The translations under genes and the position numbers were made by a program. Shown one piece after another: positions 46,763 to 57,928 of a stretch of 64,000 nt of DNA; position 1 is the first letter of the stretch; each line of letters starts with the position of its first letter. Under the pieces are notes generated by a model that ran no database searches, was not told the DNA's origin, and saw only the letters and a list, made by a program, of their open reading frames with translations. Source of the stretch: Diphasiastrum complanatum (lineage: Eukaryota; Streptophyta; Lycopodiopsida; Lycopodiales; Lycopodiaceae); the NCBI GenBank assembly GCA_029204225.1, contig CM055094.1, positions 21,872,657 to 21,936,656 of the forward strand, in the 5' to 3' direction.

Positions 46763-49700
46763 AATGTGAAACGTCCTCGTGAATATAACATCTTCTTTTT
46801 GAGGATTATTCGTGAAACATTCTGTTCTTTAGATTTTCATTAAGGCGAAAAGATATTTCTTCGTATATTTCGTCATGTAGATATTTCTTCGTCTTAGAGA
46901 ATATGTGTCTTGTTGTTTCTGTAATTGAATAGGTTGTTTTGAGTTGATTTTTGAATTGTTGATGAAAACTGGAATCAAACTTCAAAACATCTTTAAACTT
47001 TAAAAATTCAACATCCCATAGAAACATCAGCACAACAAAGGCATGAATGAATGTTTTATGAACGTGTTGGAGGGTTTGCGGATCCCAAGGCAACCCTAAC
47101 CCTAGTTAATAAGTGAGAGGGATTTGGCACCCTGCGTGTGTAAGTCCAACCCAATGATCACATAGTTATTTGATTAATTAGAATGTTAATAAAAGGACTT
47201 TAGGCCTTTTTGCGGGACTTTTAATGTCGTAGGGCCGAAATGTCAAGTTAGTGAATAAAGTTGGGTTTCCCTCCAATTTTGATGGTTCCCACACTTTTTT
47301 ACATTTGAATAAAAAGAGAGCATTGGACCAATAGGATTCAGAGGCCAGGGTCCTCTTCTCTACTATAAAAAGGGACCAACTCGAGTTGTTCCTCATGTTC
47401 ATTTCCTCATTTCAATAAAGCAGATTGGTTCTCTTTAGAAATGGTTTGATGAATGTCCTTGCTCTTCCTCTCTTTTCTTCCATTTCTCATGCTTTCTTTG
47501 GATTTTGCTAATTGTTGGATTTGATCATTATTGGGATTGCTATTTCTTATGCTTTTTGTGAGAGAGAAAGGGAGAGAGAGAAGAGTAAGTTTTTATCATT
47601 GTTGTGGATTTAGGGTTAATGGAAGTAGGGTTAATGGATGTAGTGTTAATGCTTAGTGTTAATGGATGTTAGTGTTAGATCTTCCATTCATGTTGAAATT
47701 TGAACTATACTATCACTCTCATGGGAACGAACCTAGGCGTGACAACTAACTCCATCTCTTTGATGCTAGATTGACTAGATCTTGGATTCAAGTTAGGCAA
47801 GGAAAGAAACCCACTTGTAGTCAACCTAAAAAAATGAAATCTTTTCTTGCCTAACCTGAATCCGGAAGTTTCTGGTTTTTGACAAGTTTACAGAATTTTG
47901 TTGCCAACTTCAAAAATTTGTAACTTGCCCAATATTGAACGGAATCCAAAAAAAACTTATATGGATAGAAGCCCTTCTAATGCTCTACAACTCTACCTAT
48001 TCAGATCAAATTACATAGAATAGAAAGTAGGGCAGAAAAAAAAAATGATTCTAGAAGTTTCTGGTTTTTGACAAGTTTACAGAATTTTGTTGCCAATTTC
48101 AAAAATTTGTAACTTGCTCAATACTAAATGGAATTAAAAAGAAATTAGAGAAAAGAAAGCGCTTTCAATGCTCTACAATCCTACCTATTTAGACTGAATT
48201 ATAGAAAATAGAAAATAGGAAGGAAATTGAATAAAAAAGAGTAAAAAAATTAAAAAAACAAAAAATACAGTCACCACTCATTTTTTGAACGTTTTTGGAC
48301 ATAACTCTCACAAATCACATCCATAATGCAAAGCTAACCCTAGCATGCCATGACAAGATGCCTAATGCAAGCTAACCATCAACCAAACATGCTGCAAACT
48401 GAAAAATTGGCGTAGCTCCCCGGCAACGGCACCAAAATTGTAGTGGGTTTCTTTCCTTGCCTGACCTGAATCCAAGATCTAGTCAATCTAGCATCAAAGA
48501 GATGGAGTTAGTTGTCACATGTAGGTTCGTTCCCATGAGAGCGATAGTATAGTTCAGATTTCAACATGAATGGTGGATCTAACACTAACATCCATTAACA
48601 CTACATCCATTAACCCTACTTCCATTAACCCTAAATCCACAACAATGATAGAAACTTACTCTTTCTCTCTCCCTTTCTCTCTCACAAAAAACATAGGGCT
48701 AGGGTTGCCTTGGGATCCGCAAACCCTCCAACAGAATGATTCAATTCTTCATATAATTTCTGAGCAAACTCCAAGTTTTGTTGAGCTTCGATCAACAACA
48801 AGTCTTCTTTTGATTTTGTATAACGGCCAACTGGTAAGTTGCCGAATCTTTCTAACTTGACCGAGAGCAATTGTCCGTCGAACAGCTCCTAAGTTAACTT
48901 TGTATCTTTGTCTGAATCACTACGAAGAGTGACTTCTTTACAGTAACGAGCTAAAAATCTAATAAAAGAGCTTTTAACATAAAGATTTTGAATGAAAAAT
49001 AATGTCTTTGTCGCAAAAGTACCAAACTGCCAAAATGAATATGTACAGAATTGCTTGTAGCAAAATGACTTCCTTCTGTCTTGCAGGTTGTGTCAAATTT
49101 CCGCAAAATAATCTGCAAGATTTCGCTCCCAATCCACACAAAGGCTAAATAGTTATGGATAAGCCATATTTATATTGATCAGTAACCCGGCATCGTCGAA
49201 TTCGCCTAGATCCGCAACAGCTTGTGGTTTGTACAGCTGAAATCGTGACTTTCGCTTCCAAAAATGTCGCTTATTGTCTTCGTTTTGCAAAAATTGAAAC
49301 TCTTTGATTTGCATATATTCTAGAGCATACATAGCCGAAGAGCCTATGTATAACTCTACTGATTCGAAAGGCATGACCTGGAACCATAACCAGAAAAAGT
49401 CGTCCTTCTCCCAAGGTCGCTTCCATTCGTCGAAGGCGATGCCTACTTCACCTGGTAGCATCATGTAATCCACGCGCCATTGCAATTCAATATTAAATGC
49501 ATGTGGACACCATTTCCAGAAGCGTTTAGCAAATGCATGAAATCTGTCAGCACATACCTTCGACTGATTACACCGTGTTTACTTTGGCTATGTGAATACA
49601 GTTGCCAAGTCCTGAGTTTGCAACTTGGCAGCCAGCTTCTGATCTTCCAATTGTTGCTTAAGATTCGACAAGTCCTACTCGGGCTTGTCGAGATTCGCGA

Positions 49701-51433
49701 TAGCCTCCAAATACTCAGGATGGTTTAAGGCTCCGAAATAGGATGGCACAGCTTGAAGTTGTTGTGTGAGGTCATCAATGCGAAGCAGGGCCTGAAGATA
49801 TTCGTCATGTGAATCGGGCCCGCTGCAAGATGGGGTGGCTTCACTCGAGAGCTCTTGCAGCTCAGCCAACTCTTCCTCGACAAGTGCGTTCGCATCCTCG
49901 AGCGGTTGCAAAAACTCGACTCAAAAATTTTCAAGCATCTGGCCTTGGAGCTGATTCAGCTTCGTGAGGTCTACTGTGACTGACCCTGCATTGGTGACAT
50001 AGAGAGAGAAGCTTCTGTTTTTATTCCAGTCATTCGCTCCTCCTGCAAATATTTCTAGAGGACAACATTATGTTGATTCGCAGCCAAAAGTTGTTGTTTC
50101 AAAGAATCATTTTGAGTCTGAAAATTGTCAGACTTGGTCTCAATTGCCTTATTCATCTTCTTCAAAGAATCAGCTTCGTTTATTAGAGTCTGAAGCTGTG
50201 TTTCGAGAGAACGATTTTGTTTGATCAGCTTCATGTTGTCTGATTCGAGCGAATCGGTCTTCTCGTAGGACGTCTTTAGATCCCCTTGGCATCTCCTTTC
50301 TGAGTTAACAAACTCCATGGTAATCTTCTGATGGTACTTGTCTAACTCGTACACTTCAACCACTAGATTTTTGGCTTTCTCTATCATGGTTTGAAACCAC
50401 TAGGGTTGGTTATCTGGTTATCTTCATCTTCAATAGGTGCCCCAGGGTCGCCTTGAACAGCTGCTCGTGCTTTGTTTGATGTGTCGGACTGGGTTGCATC
50501 ATCATCAGAGGTGGATGCACTCTGCTGCTTCTGAGATGTGGAAGCATATGCTAGTTTTGAAGAATTAGCAGCAGCAACAACAACTCCATCGATATCCATG
50601 GCCATAGCTGGAACTGCATCTAGTTGGGATGGTGCAGCATCAATCTCCATAGCAGTGGTAGCTGCCACTTCGACTACTGGTGCAGCATCTGGTGTAGCCA
50701 GAATAGGGACAGACAGGAGGCTAGAAAGATCAATTGGCTTGGGAGCCAACATCCTTCCCGTTAGCATTTTTTCTCCTGCTCGGTCAAAATGTCAAAATGG
50801 GCACACAATCGATAAACATGTGCTCCAACGCCAGAAAACTTTTGATGCTTAATCCATCGCGAAAAAGCCTTGTAGGTAATAACGCCAAAGCAAACTGGAT
50901 TACCGGTGAGTGTGTCCAATATGTAACCAAAATTTTGAATTGAAATTGTGGCATCTGCATCTGTCAAAAATATGGTTTGGTTCGCATATTTACAGAACAG
51001 TTTAAATGTTGTATCGCAGATCATTGAAATTTTGTATCCCTTCGTGTGTACGAAACAGTTGCTTAAGAAGTGGGTTGCTTCATCCATTGAGTCTTTGTTG
51101 GTTGAAACCATCTTCCCATCCAAAGGTAACTTGAGGGCTGTGTAGAATAGGTCTTCAATGATAGTAAAGAATTGGCCTCGTACATGAACTTTAAAGTCCA
51201 CCTCAGAGATTGAGTGGATGGAGTTCACAAATTCTGTGCTGACTTCAGAGAGGATGATTGAGGGGTCCACTTTCAGATCACCCAACCTGCATCGATCCAA
51301 AAAGTACTGGATGGATGCCAGACGGATTCCTGCACGTGTTTTCCAAATGATAATAGAACTGGAACTCGATCCAGAAGCCATTGGTCGAATGTTTGATGAC
51401 AGCTCCGTAGATCGCAATAGTTCGTATGAGTGA
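46763..51433 (-). other. Extra coding region of the Gypsy element, downstream of integrase
   Basis: Minus-strand protein-like blocks between the integrase end and the 3' LTR. First block (51417-50761, 218 residues): SIIIWKTRAGIRLASIQYFL, VHVRGQFFTIIEDLFYTALK, a globular domain resembling the extra open reading frames of plant Gypsy elements (Athila/Tat-type 'plant transposon protein'). Then an Ala/Asp/Met-rich linker (about 50700-50580), a coiled coil with heptads (50387-50055), acidic Leu-rich helices (49911-49675) and more blocks to about 46810. No signal peptide or membrane segment is evident, so it does not look like an envelope. The small element 47065-48733 lies inside. It is broken, with several breaks. 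Confidence 0.6.
47065..48733. mobile_element. Small Gypsy-type element with inverted LTRs
   Basis: Starts TGTTGGAGGGTTTGCGG and ends CCGCAAACCCTCCAACA, flanked by GAACG (47060-47064) and GAATG (48734-48738), a near-match target duplication. The left LTR (about 47065-47816) reads on the plus strand, the right LTR (48439-48733) on the minus strand. The right LTR is followed on its own strand by TGGTGCCGTTGCCGGGGA (48434-48417), a Gypsy primer site. The interior (47820-48417) has no coding sequence but a tandem direct repeat of about 185 bp (47862-48045, 48052-48221; GTTTCTGGTTTTTGACAAG). It is a non-autonomous element or a rearranged one. Another piece of its LTR is at 61872-62310. Confidence 0.7.
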
Positions 51434-51780
51434 GCTTTGATCGCAAAGAGAATAAACGTAGGAAAGCATGTAATTGCAAGAAGAAAGTGTAAGGAGGAAA
51501 ATGGAAAATAACTATGTTATGCATTAGCGGTGTGGAAGGGATGATGATGTGGCATGGTGACATGACATTTGTCACTTCCATTTATGGAGAACGTGCATGG
51601 CTCAGTGTTTGAAACTATAATTTGATAGATTGATCTTTAATGATGGAAGAACGTTTGTGAAAAAAAAAAAAATTAAATTAAGAAGAAACAATATTTGTTT
51701 TGATATGTGAGCGTACACACGTGTGTTCAAAAATGATGATCACGTGGCCATCATCTTTAATGGAGGAATACAAAAAGTAG
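51434..51780. other. Spacer upstream of the extra Gypsy coding region
   Basis: Non-coding. CACACGTGTG lies at 51716-51725. A poly-A run lies near 51660-51672. Confidence 0.5.
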
Positions 51781-52265
51781 GTCGAGAGATTCTCAAGACA
51801 TTCTCAAAAATATGCTAGAAAGATTCTAGAAAGTTTCGCAAAACTTTCTCGCAGGATCCAAAAAAAATGATACAAAAACTCACGAAAATTTCTCGAAAAT
51901 TTTAGCAACATACTAGAAAATTTATCGAAAAACTGGAGAAAAATGATAGAAAATATTCTAGAAAAATTCTCAAAAATGATAGAAAAGATTCTAGAAAAAT
52001 TCTCGAAAATGATTTACAAAAATTTGATTAACAAATTTAGTGTCGCAAAAAATTCTCAAAAATACTTTAAAAATTATATTAAAAGATTGAGATAAGTCAA
52101 GAAAAATTCTCGAAAATTTCACGAGACATTATAAAAAATATTGGAAGGTGGTAAAAAATTTCACGAAAATTTCTAGAAAAGATAAAAGTAAAGTCGCGAA
52201 AAATATTAGAAAAGATAAAAAAAATTCGCTATTAATTCCAGAAAAATACTAGAAAATAATAAGAA
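51781..52265. repeat. AT-rich repeats with TTCNNGAA boxes
   Basis: Low-complexity sequence built from GAAAATTCTCGAAAATGATAG-like words. TTCNNGAA occurs at 51824, 51890, 51956, 51989, 52000, 52107, 52160 and 52171. It lies between the integrase end and the extra coding region, about where an internal promoter for that region would sit. Individual boxes resemble heat-shock element halves, though the spacing is irregular. Confidence 0.6.
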
Positions 52266-52269
52266 TAAA

Positions 52270-53470
52270 AAAAAATTCTGGTCAAAGGTAGTATTTCTTC
52301 AGTCTGGACCCATTAATACGTGTAGGTAACAGTTCACCTTCAAGTGATTGAAGTTTCACTGAACCATTGTCAAACACCTCTTTGACTTTATAAGGTCCAA
52401 GCCATCTCATATGGAGTTTTCCAAGGAAATTTTGATGTCGACTGTCATATATCAACACAAAGTCATAAGCTTTCAGATCAAATTTTCTGATATGACTATC
52501 ATACTTCTTCTGTCTTTGTTCCTAGATTTCCTTCGCTAATTTTTGTGAAGTCACACGAGCTTCATCTAGTTCTTCAATATTAGTCAACCTTTCGTTATAC
52601 ATTCTGCATCTGTTTGTTGAGCTTGAATACGAAAAGTTTTCACCTCAAATTCAATTGGCAAAATAGGATGCATACCATACGTAAGAAAATATGGTGTCTG
52701 CTTTGTCGTGATTTTTTGTGTTGCGATAAGCCCAGAGAACTGATGGTAGGTTTTGATCCCAATCCGTTGCATGTGCAATAGTAATTTCCGTTTGCTTTTG
52801 GATTATACGATGTAGTTTTTCAGTGTTTGATCAGAAAATATGTTGTCAGCAACCGTATCGTGTCATTTAGAAAATGTGTACCTCGGTCACTTACTAGTTC
52901 AAGTGGACAACCATATCTTGTGATTGTACTTTTGAATAAGAACGTTGCGACAGTTTTCGCATCGTTTCGTTTCGTCGGCTCTGCTTCAATGTTCTTTGTA
53001 GCATAATCCGTTGCAGCTAGAATATAACGACATTTCGTATGTCGGGTCACAGGTTTGATTGGACCGACAAAGTCAATCCCCCACTTTTCAAATGGTGCAA
53101 GAGACAGGATTGGTGTCAACGGCCAATTCATTGCTTTTGTAGGCTTACCAGATCTCTGGCATGGATCACATGAACGAATAAAGTTTGATACATCCTTGAA
53201 CTTTGTTGGCCACCAATACTTGGCAGTCAATATCCTATTAACTGTGTTTATTAGGGCAAAGTGTCCTCCAGCATCTTCTAAGTGCAAGGCTTTAACGACA
53301 TTTTTAATGTCTTCAGTTTCGAGACATCTTCGTAGTTGATGGTCAACACCAAGCTTGTATAGAACATTGTTGATAATTGTATAAGGTGCTACCTTATTGT
53401 CTTTTGTTCTAAATCATAACCATCCGGATATATCTGATCTTTGAGATAAATAATGTCTCTGTCAAACAGG
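52270..53470 (-). other. Gypsy integrase region
   Basis: The minus strand reads HLEDAGGHFALINTVNRIL and CDPCQRSGKP (zinc-binding HHCC). The core follows: KWGIDFVGPIKPVTR, YILAATDYATKNIEAEP and CPLELVSDRGTHFLND, then QKITTKQTPYFLTYGMHPIL. The GPY module LHMRWLGPYKVKEVFDNGS and INGSRLKKYYL closes it at about 52280. There is no chromodomain. The gene product inserts cDNA. It is broken. Confidence 0.85.
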
Positions 53471-54400
53471 TACAACATCTTCCTTAAGATCAATACGGTG
53501 CTCTCCGAATTCTGTAGGTATACCCTTCAAATCGTCGAGTGACCAGACAAAAACATCTTGATACTCCTTCAATAGTTCAGTGAATTCCACCAATTCTGAT
53601 TCTCCAAGTGACTTTGAAACATGCTCAAATCTGCCAGGTGCAAGTTCAATTAGTTCAGTAGAATCTGATACAATGATACGTTCTGTCATACTGGCCTTGG
53701 TATGGCCATGAATTTCGCGCATGGTTGATTCCATAGATGTTTTCTTGTCGTCAACCTAGTTCTTGTTACCAAATTCATGTTCAGATTTGTCACTTGAATC
53801 ATCAGACTCTTTCGAGTTAGTGTCTGCAACTATGATTTCTTCATACGAAACATTCACTTCATCAGCATTCTCATAACATTCGAAATATTGCACTTCAATG
53901 TCAAATTCATTAGAAAAAACATGTAAGGCATAAGAAGGTTCTTCTGAGGTAAAACTAGTGTCAGACAAAGGAGTTTCACCTTCATATTTGTCACGACTCT
54001 AGGTAATTATTTGTTCTGTTGGCTTACCTCAATATTGGTCTCACCAGTCTGAAATCTTAACTCTCTGGATTTCCAATGAACACTTGTGTTTGATTGATAA
54101 AGTCAGGGTTGTCCAATTAGCACAGAATAAGATGACAAACTGAGTGGTTTGATAACTATGAAATTTATTGTGAATGGCTTGGCTTGAATGTAAACAGTGA
54201 CATCCTTCAGTTCTCCAATAGGTTTTCGTCGTGTCGAATCAGGTAACTTGATGTTTCGTTGTGTCGGTTGAATGTCAGTCAGTCCCAAAGCATGAGCTAT
54301 GTCTTCTGTTATTATGTTCACATTGGAACCAGAGTCAATTGGCACTTTTTCGATCAGGCATCCCGAAATGGTAATATCAATTTCAAGTGCACCGAGATCA
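53471..54400 (-). other. Gypsy protease and reverse-transcriptase entry
   Basis: Protease: PIDSGSNVNIITEDIAHALG (about 54342-54280) with the D-S-G active site, and LSSYSVLIGQP. Then an acidic linker, and the approach to reverse transcriptase (ELLKEYQDVFVWSLDDLKGI, about 53590-53530). No YVDD-bearing palm domain was seen before integrase starts. It is broken. Confidence 0.75.
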
Positions 54401-55648
54401 CCTAAATCAATAGACAGACGCCAGCATCTGGCAAAGAAACTTTTTTCTTCTTTTTCGGTGCAGAAAGACCTTTCAGTTGCTTTTTGTAATAAGTGTTATC
54501 TGCCAACAGTTGCTCAAACGTAATGTTCGGATGAAGAGATCCAATATTAGTCACGATATCATAGTCCTTCATCTTTGATTTCGATATTGGCTTATCAATA
54601 ACAGCACTAGACAATTTCGTCTTCGTGATTTCGTCGTTCCCTTCCTCGAAAGTGACCACCTTCTCTGCAGCAGCTGACTGAAGTTCAACGTTGATAATTT
54701 CTTTTGCCTCTGCTGAGATATCTTTTGCAAATAACTTTGTAGCATCACGGTCATAGTCAAGGTCATCTTTAAGATCTTCCTTAGTCATAGATTTGTTCGA
54801 CATTTTACTAGAAGATTTCTTCTTCGAGGACTTTCTGTGCTTCGTCGAAGATTTCTGGTCAGGTTTCGAGGAGCTTTTGCTTCTCGTTGCGACCTTGAAT
54901 GATTTTTCCACGTCACTTGGCCAGGACTGATCTTCTGTCTTCACCAATTTTTCTTCAATAACGTTAATTCTCTGCACAACAACATTAGTCGAAGATTTCG
55001 CTTTCGAGTCTGCAGCAGCTGGTATTGCTACATACGCGGCTGAGGATAGTCAGGTGAAGGCTCTCCGTAGTTATAGCAGTTGCCCACACTGGTTTAGTCG
55101 CGGTATGAGACTTCGCTGGTCCAACAAATTCAGGAGGATTATGTCTCCTTGGTGTGAACTTTGCTCTGTCCTGCTGGGCTGATGCTGTAGTACCCTGAAC
55201 ATAGTTAGTAGTCGCATCATTTTGAAAAATAAAAAGTACCTCCTGGGCAGGATCTTCAACATATTTGACATTCACAATGGTGCAGTCTTCCTTAGTGTGT
55301 CCTGAAGTTCCACATCTCGTACACCACATTCCTGAGTTGGAAGAAGACGCTTTCGATCTTTTATCTGCAACTTCAGAGATCTGCACTTTCAAATCATTAA
55401 ACTTTTTATTAAGGTCAGGCATATTACTCTTCCAAAGCTTTTCAACTTTAGAAGTTGACGACTTATCCTCGACAACTTTTGTGTCATCCTTTCGTTTAGT
55501 TCGTCATTTATTCTTTCTCTCTCCTTTGTCAGCTTCTGATTTTGATGAATCGTTGTTTTCAGATTCCGAACTTGAAGAATTGGTACTTGAATCAGAATCA
55601 GAATCATCCTCGCTATCACTAGAATCAGGCTTCGACTTTCGAGATTTC
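54401..55648 (-). other. Gypsy gag C-terminal part with knuckle
   Basis: From the right: a Ser/Asp-rich acidic tract (SKPDSSDSEDDSDSDSS), a Lys/Glu-rich stretch, then the CCHC knuckle MWCTRCGTSGHTKEDC (about 55334-55285). After that come a Ser/Lys-rich linker (SSTKHRKSSKKKSSSKMS) and an acidic region leading to the protease. This is gag, and its N-terminal part is at the other end of the block (39570-40233). It is broken. Confidence 0.75.
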
Positions 55649-55709
55649 TTACTATAAGTTCAAAAGTGATTTCTATCACTGTTGTCTTATTTGAAATTGA
55701 TTGGCGTAG
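55649..55709 (+). repeat. Long LTR copy 2, right piece
   Basis: TTACTATAAGTTCAAAAGTG and then GATTTCTATCAC..TTTGAAATTGATTGGCGTAG match 30391-30450 of LTR copy 1 at about 80% identity. It starts within about 7 bp of where the left piece stopped, so the two look like one LTR split by the block 39570-55648. Confidence 0.6.
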
Positions 55710-56329
55710 CCTTGAGAGCAGAAGTTTCACTCAGCTCCGCTAATTGGCTGAACAGGTCCTCCATCTTGGCAAGGTGGTCTTGAAGGCTTTCTCTTTCAAC
55801 GAATTTTAGCTCATCAAGAGCAACTTCCAAGCGCAAGACATCCATCTCGGATTTCTGCCCATAGGTGGTTTGCAAGGCATCCATCAAGTTCTTGCTACGT
55901 GTCATGTGAGGCTTCATCATACTCCTCACGTTAGGAACGAGGCATAGAGCTATGCATGCAATGGCTTTGTTATCGCGTCTGGTCCAGTCGATCAGTTCTG
56001 ATTGTTGAAGTTTGCTTAGTTGAGCTCCAAGCTTCGGTTTGAGTTCGCTTGCATCCACCACTTTGGACACCATCTCGCCTCTGAGGTAGAGGCTCATGGT
56101 GTGCCTCCAACTCTCAAATCCGACACCATTAATTAGTGGTGGTCTAAGGGAAGACAAGCCATATGCACTGGCCATTGAAGCCTCTTCCTCTCCTCAAAAA
56201 GAGCTCTTCTAGAGACTGAGGTACCCTTCCTTGTCTCTGCAACAAACTAAGGTACCCTTCCTCGTTTTCTGCTTTCAACTGCAATACTCTTCTTCACGCT
56301 CATCCCCTTCTATTCTGGCTCTGATACCA
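55710..56329 (-). mobile_element. Copia gag remnant with primer site
   Basis: The minus strand from the ATG at 56175 reads MASAYGLSSLRPPLINGVGF, ESWRHTMSLYLRG, DNKAIACIALCL and MDALQTTYGQKSEMDVLRLE, a gag core of another Copia lineage. A TGGTATCAGAGCC primer site lies at 56329-56317, next to the LTR 56330-56575. It ends at the long-LTR piece (55709). It is broken; nothing beyond gag remains. Confidence 0.8.
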
Positions 56330-56575
56330 TGATAAAAATTGGACAGGGAAATAGAAACCATCTCAGAAATCAGCCACAACAAGATCAGAGCATACACTAT
56401 TCTTATAAGATATAATTACTGAACTTATAAACGAAGATAACACATGATACTCTGATTTGCAACCCACACACAAAGGCTATGAAGCTGAATCAGAACTGTA
56501 CTCTTAGCATACAGTAGCAACACACTAATATGAGAAGCTGCAACAGTGGCATATTCCACTCCACTTAGTGTGACA
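56330..56575 (-). repeat. Short Copia LTR (about 246 bp)
   Basis: On the minus strand it begins TGTCACACTAAGTGG and ends CAATTTTTATCA, next to the primer site. RNase H sequence ends just upstream and gag starts just downstream, so one LTR serves two neighbouring remnants. Confidence 0.65.
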
Positions 56576-56589
56576 CTCCATTATACACA

Positions 56590-57210
56590 GCCCACTATTT
56601 TACATATATTGAACTTTTCTTTCAAAAATTCAAATTTATTGGAACTTAAAGCTTTTGTCAAGCTAGTCTTCAATCCTGCAATGAAACACATCAATTTCTC
56701 TACATATAAGTTTTTCTCTAATGAAGTCATTTTTAATCTCAATAAGTTTAGTGCATGCATGAAATATAGGATTTCTGGCTAGTTGTATAGCACTCTAGCT
56801 ATCACTCTTGATGATGGTAGGCTCAACTTGTAAGATGCCAATGTCTTCTAGCATTCGCCATAGCTATATTTCCCCTTACGTTGCTGAACGTAAGGCTTTG
56901 TATTTTGAATCTATAATGGGTAGAGTAATTGTTTCGCAAGAGGAAGCATCATTTACAAAGTGAAAAGATAACATGTGGTGGATCTCTAATCATCAATACT
57001 AGCTGCTCAATAAGCATCTATGAAGACCCTATGATTTTAGCAAACCATTTTGTTTTCCATCCATCAAACCATATTTTATTATGTCTTTAATACAACAAAG
57101 GATTCTTTTGCAGCTTTCCATTGTCTCTCTATAGGTATTGTCGTAAATCGACTCACTAAACTAACAATATAGCTAATGTCAACACATATAGTACACATAA
57201 CTAGTTAAGA
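56590..57210 (-). mobile_element. Copia reverse transcriptase/RNase H remnant
   Basis: The minus strand reads DISYIVSLVSRFTTIPIERQ, then WKAAKESFVVLK, RSTTCYLFTL, ARNPIFHACTKLIEIKNDFI. These match in order the end of Copia reverse transcriptase (RPDIAYAVS..W.AAKR), the RNase H 'DRKSTSGY' region and the NPIFHARSKHIE region. It is broken, with many breaks. Confidence 0.7.
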
Positions 57211-57928
57211 AAATAATGTTCACTTTTATACTCACTTGACAACTTCTTACCAATTTCAATTAGTGTAGAGATTGGTTTATTAGATTTCCATCTTTAATAA
57301 AATCAAAGGTAATGTGCACATGTTGTTATAAATAAGTATGTTTGCAAAAATCCGACAAAATAGAATTTCAATTATCATGGTTGGAATATAATTCAATCCA
57401 TAGGCTCAAAATGTGAAAAGCAACAATTATAGCAGAGGATCTAAATACAGTGCTGAAATAGACTCTATCTTTAGGGTCGAGATACAAACTATGAGATATT
57501 GTAGTAGAACAAAATGCGAAATTATTTTCTGGGGATAAAAGACAATGCTAGCATAGATTTTATGCCATTAATGCATATTTATAAATAGATGTAATTCATC
57601 AATGATATTTTATTGATGATGAGGATGACGATGTTGTTGTTTTTGTATCAAGTTATTCAGGGAGTTAAAATCATGATCTCTTAAGATCGAGATAAGTAAA
57701 GATGTAGTAACAAAAGCTAAATTATTTTATAGACTATTCATGTCTAATATTATTTAGATAAGAGCAAAAGTGCATTGTTCAGTTCCAATTATTCTTTTCT
57801 ATTTTATTGTGATTTGCATTTTGAGCTTCAAAGTCTAAATTAGCTTTCAGTTTCATGATTTCAGAATTTTAGCAATTGCAAAATCGGTAGATGTGATGAT
57901 AGAGTGTTATGCATTTATTATTTTCCAA
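57211..57928. other. AT-rich DNA, possible LTR tail
   Basis: No gene seen. Its end, TTTTCCAACA, directly before a primer-like site at 57929, suggests it holds a decayed Copia LTR. The left limit cannot be set. Confidence 0.4.

Larger units (their letters stand above)
39570..55648 (-). mobile_element. Ty3/Gypsy block with permuted part order
   Basis: Minus strand throughout. From left to right: gag N-terminal part, primer site, LTR (40309-41559), a 4.4-kb stretch with other repeats, partial LTR (45921-46746), polypurine tract, an extra coding region, integrase, a short reverse-transcriptase entry region, protease, knuckle, gag C-terminal part. A normal minus-strand element would have its LTRs at the two outer ends. 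Here both lie inside and gag sits at both outer ends, against the two pieces of one long LTR. This is the order expected of a linearised LTR circle. The LTR copies differ by roughly 4-5% by eye, so it is moderately old. It is broken, with many breaks. Confidence 0.65.

Noticed and set aside
47091-47104. CCCTAACCCTAG as telomere-type repeat
   Set aside because: Only two units, inside the end of an LTR; too short to indicate telomeric DNA.
46763-51433. Envelope gene in the Gypsy element
   Set aside because: No signal peptide, membrane segment or cysteine-rich ectodomain is visible; coiled coil and acidic linkers dominate.
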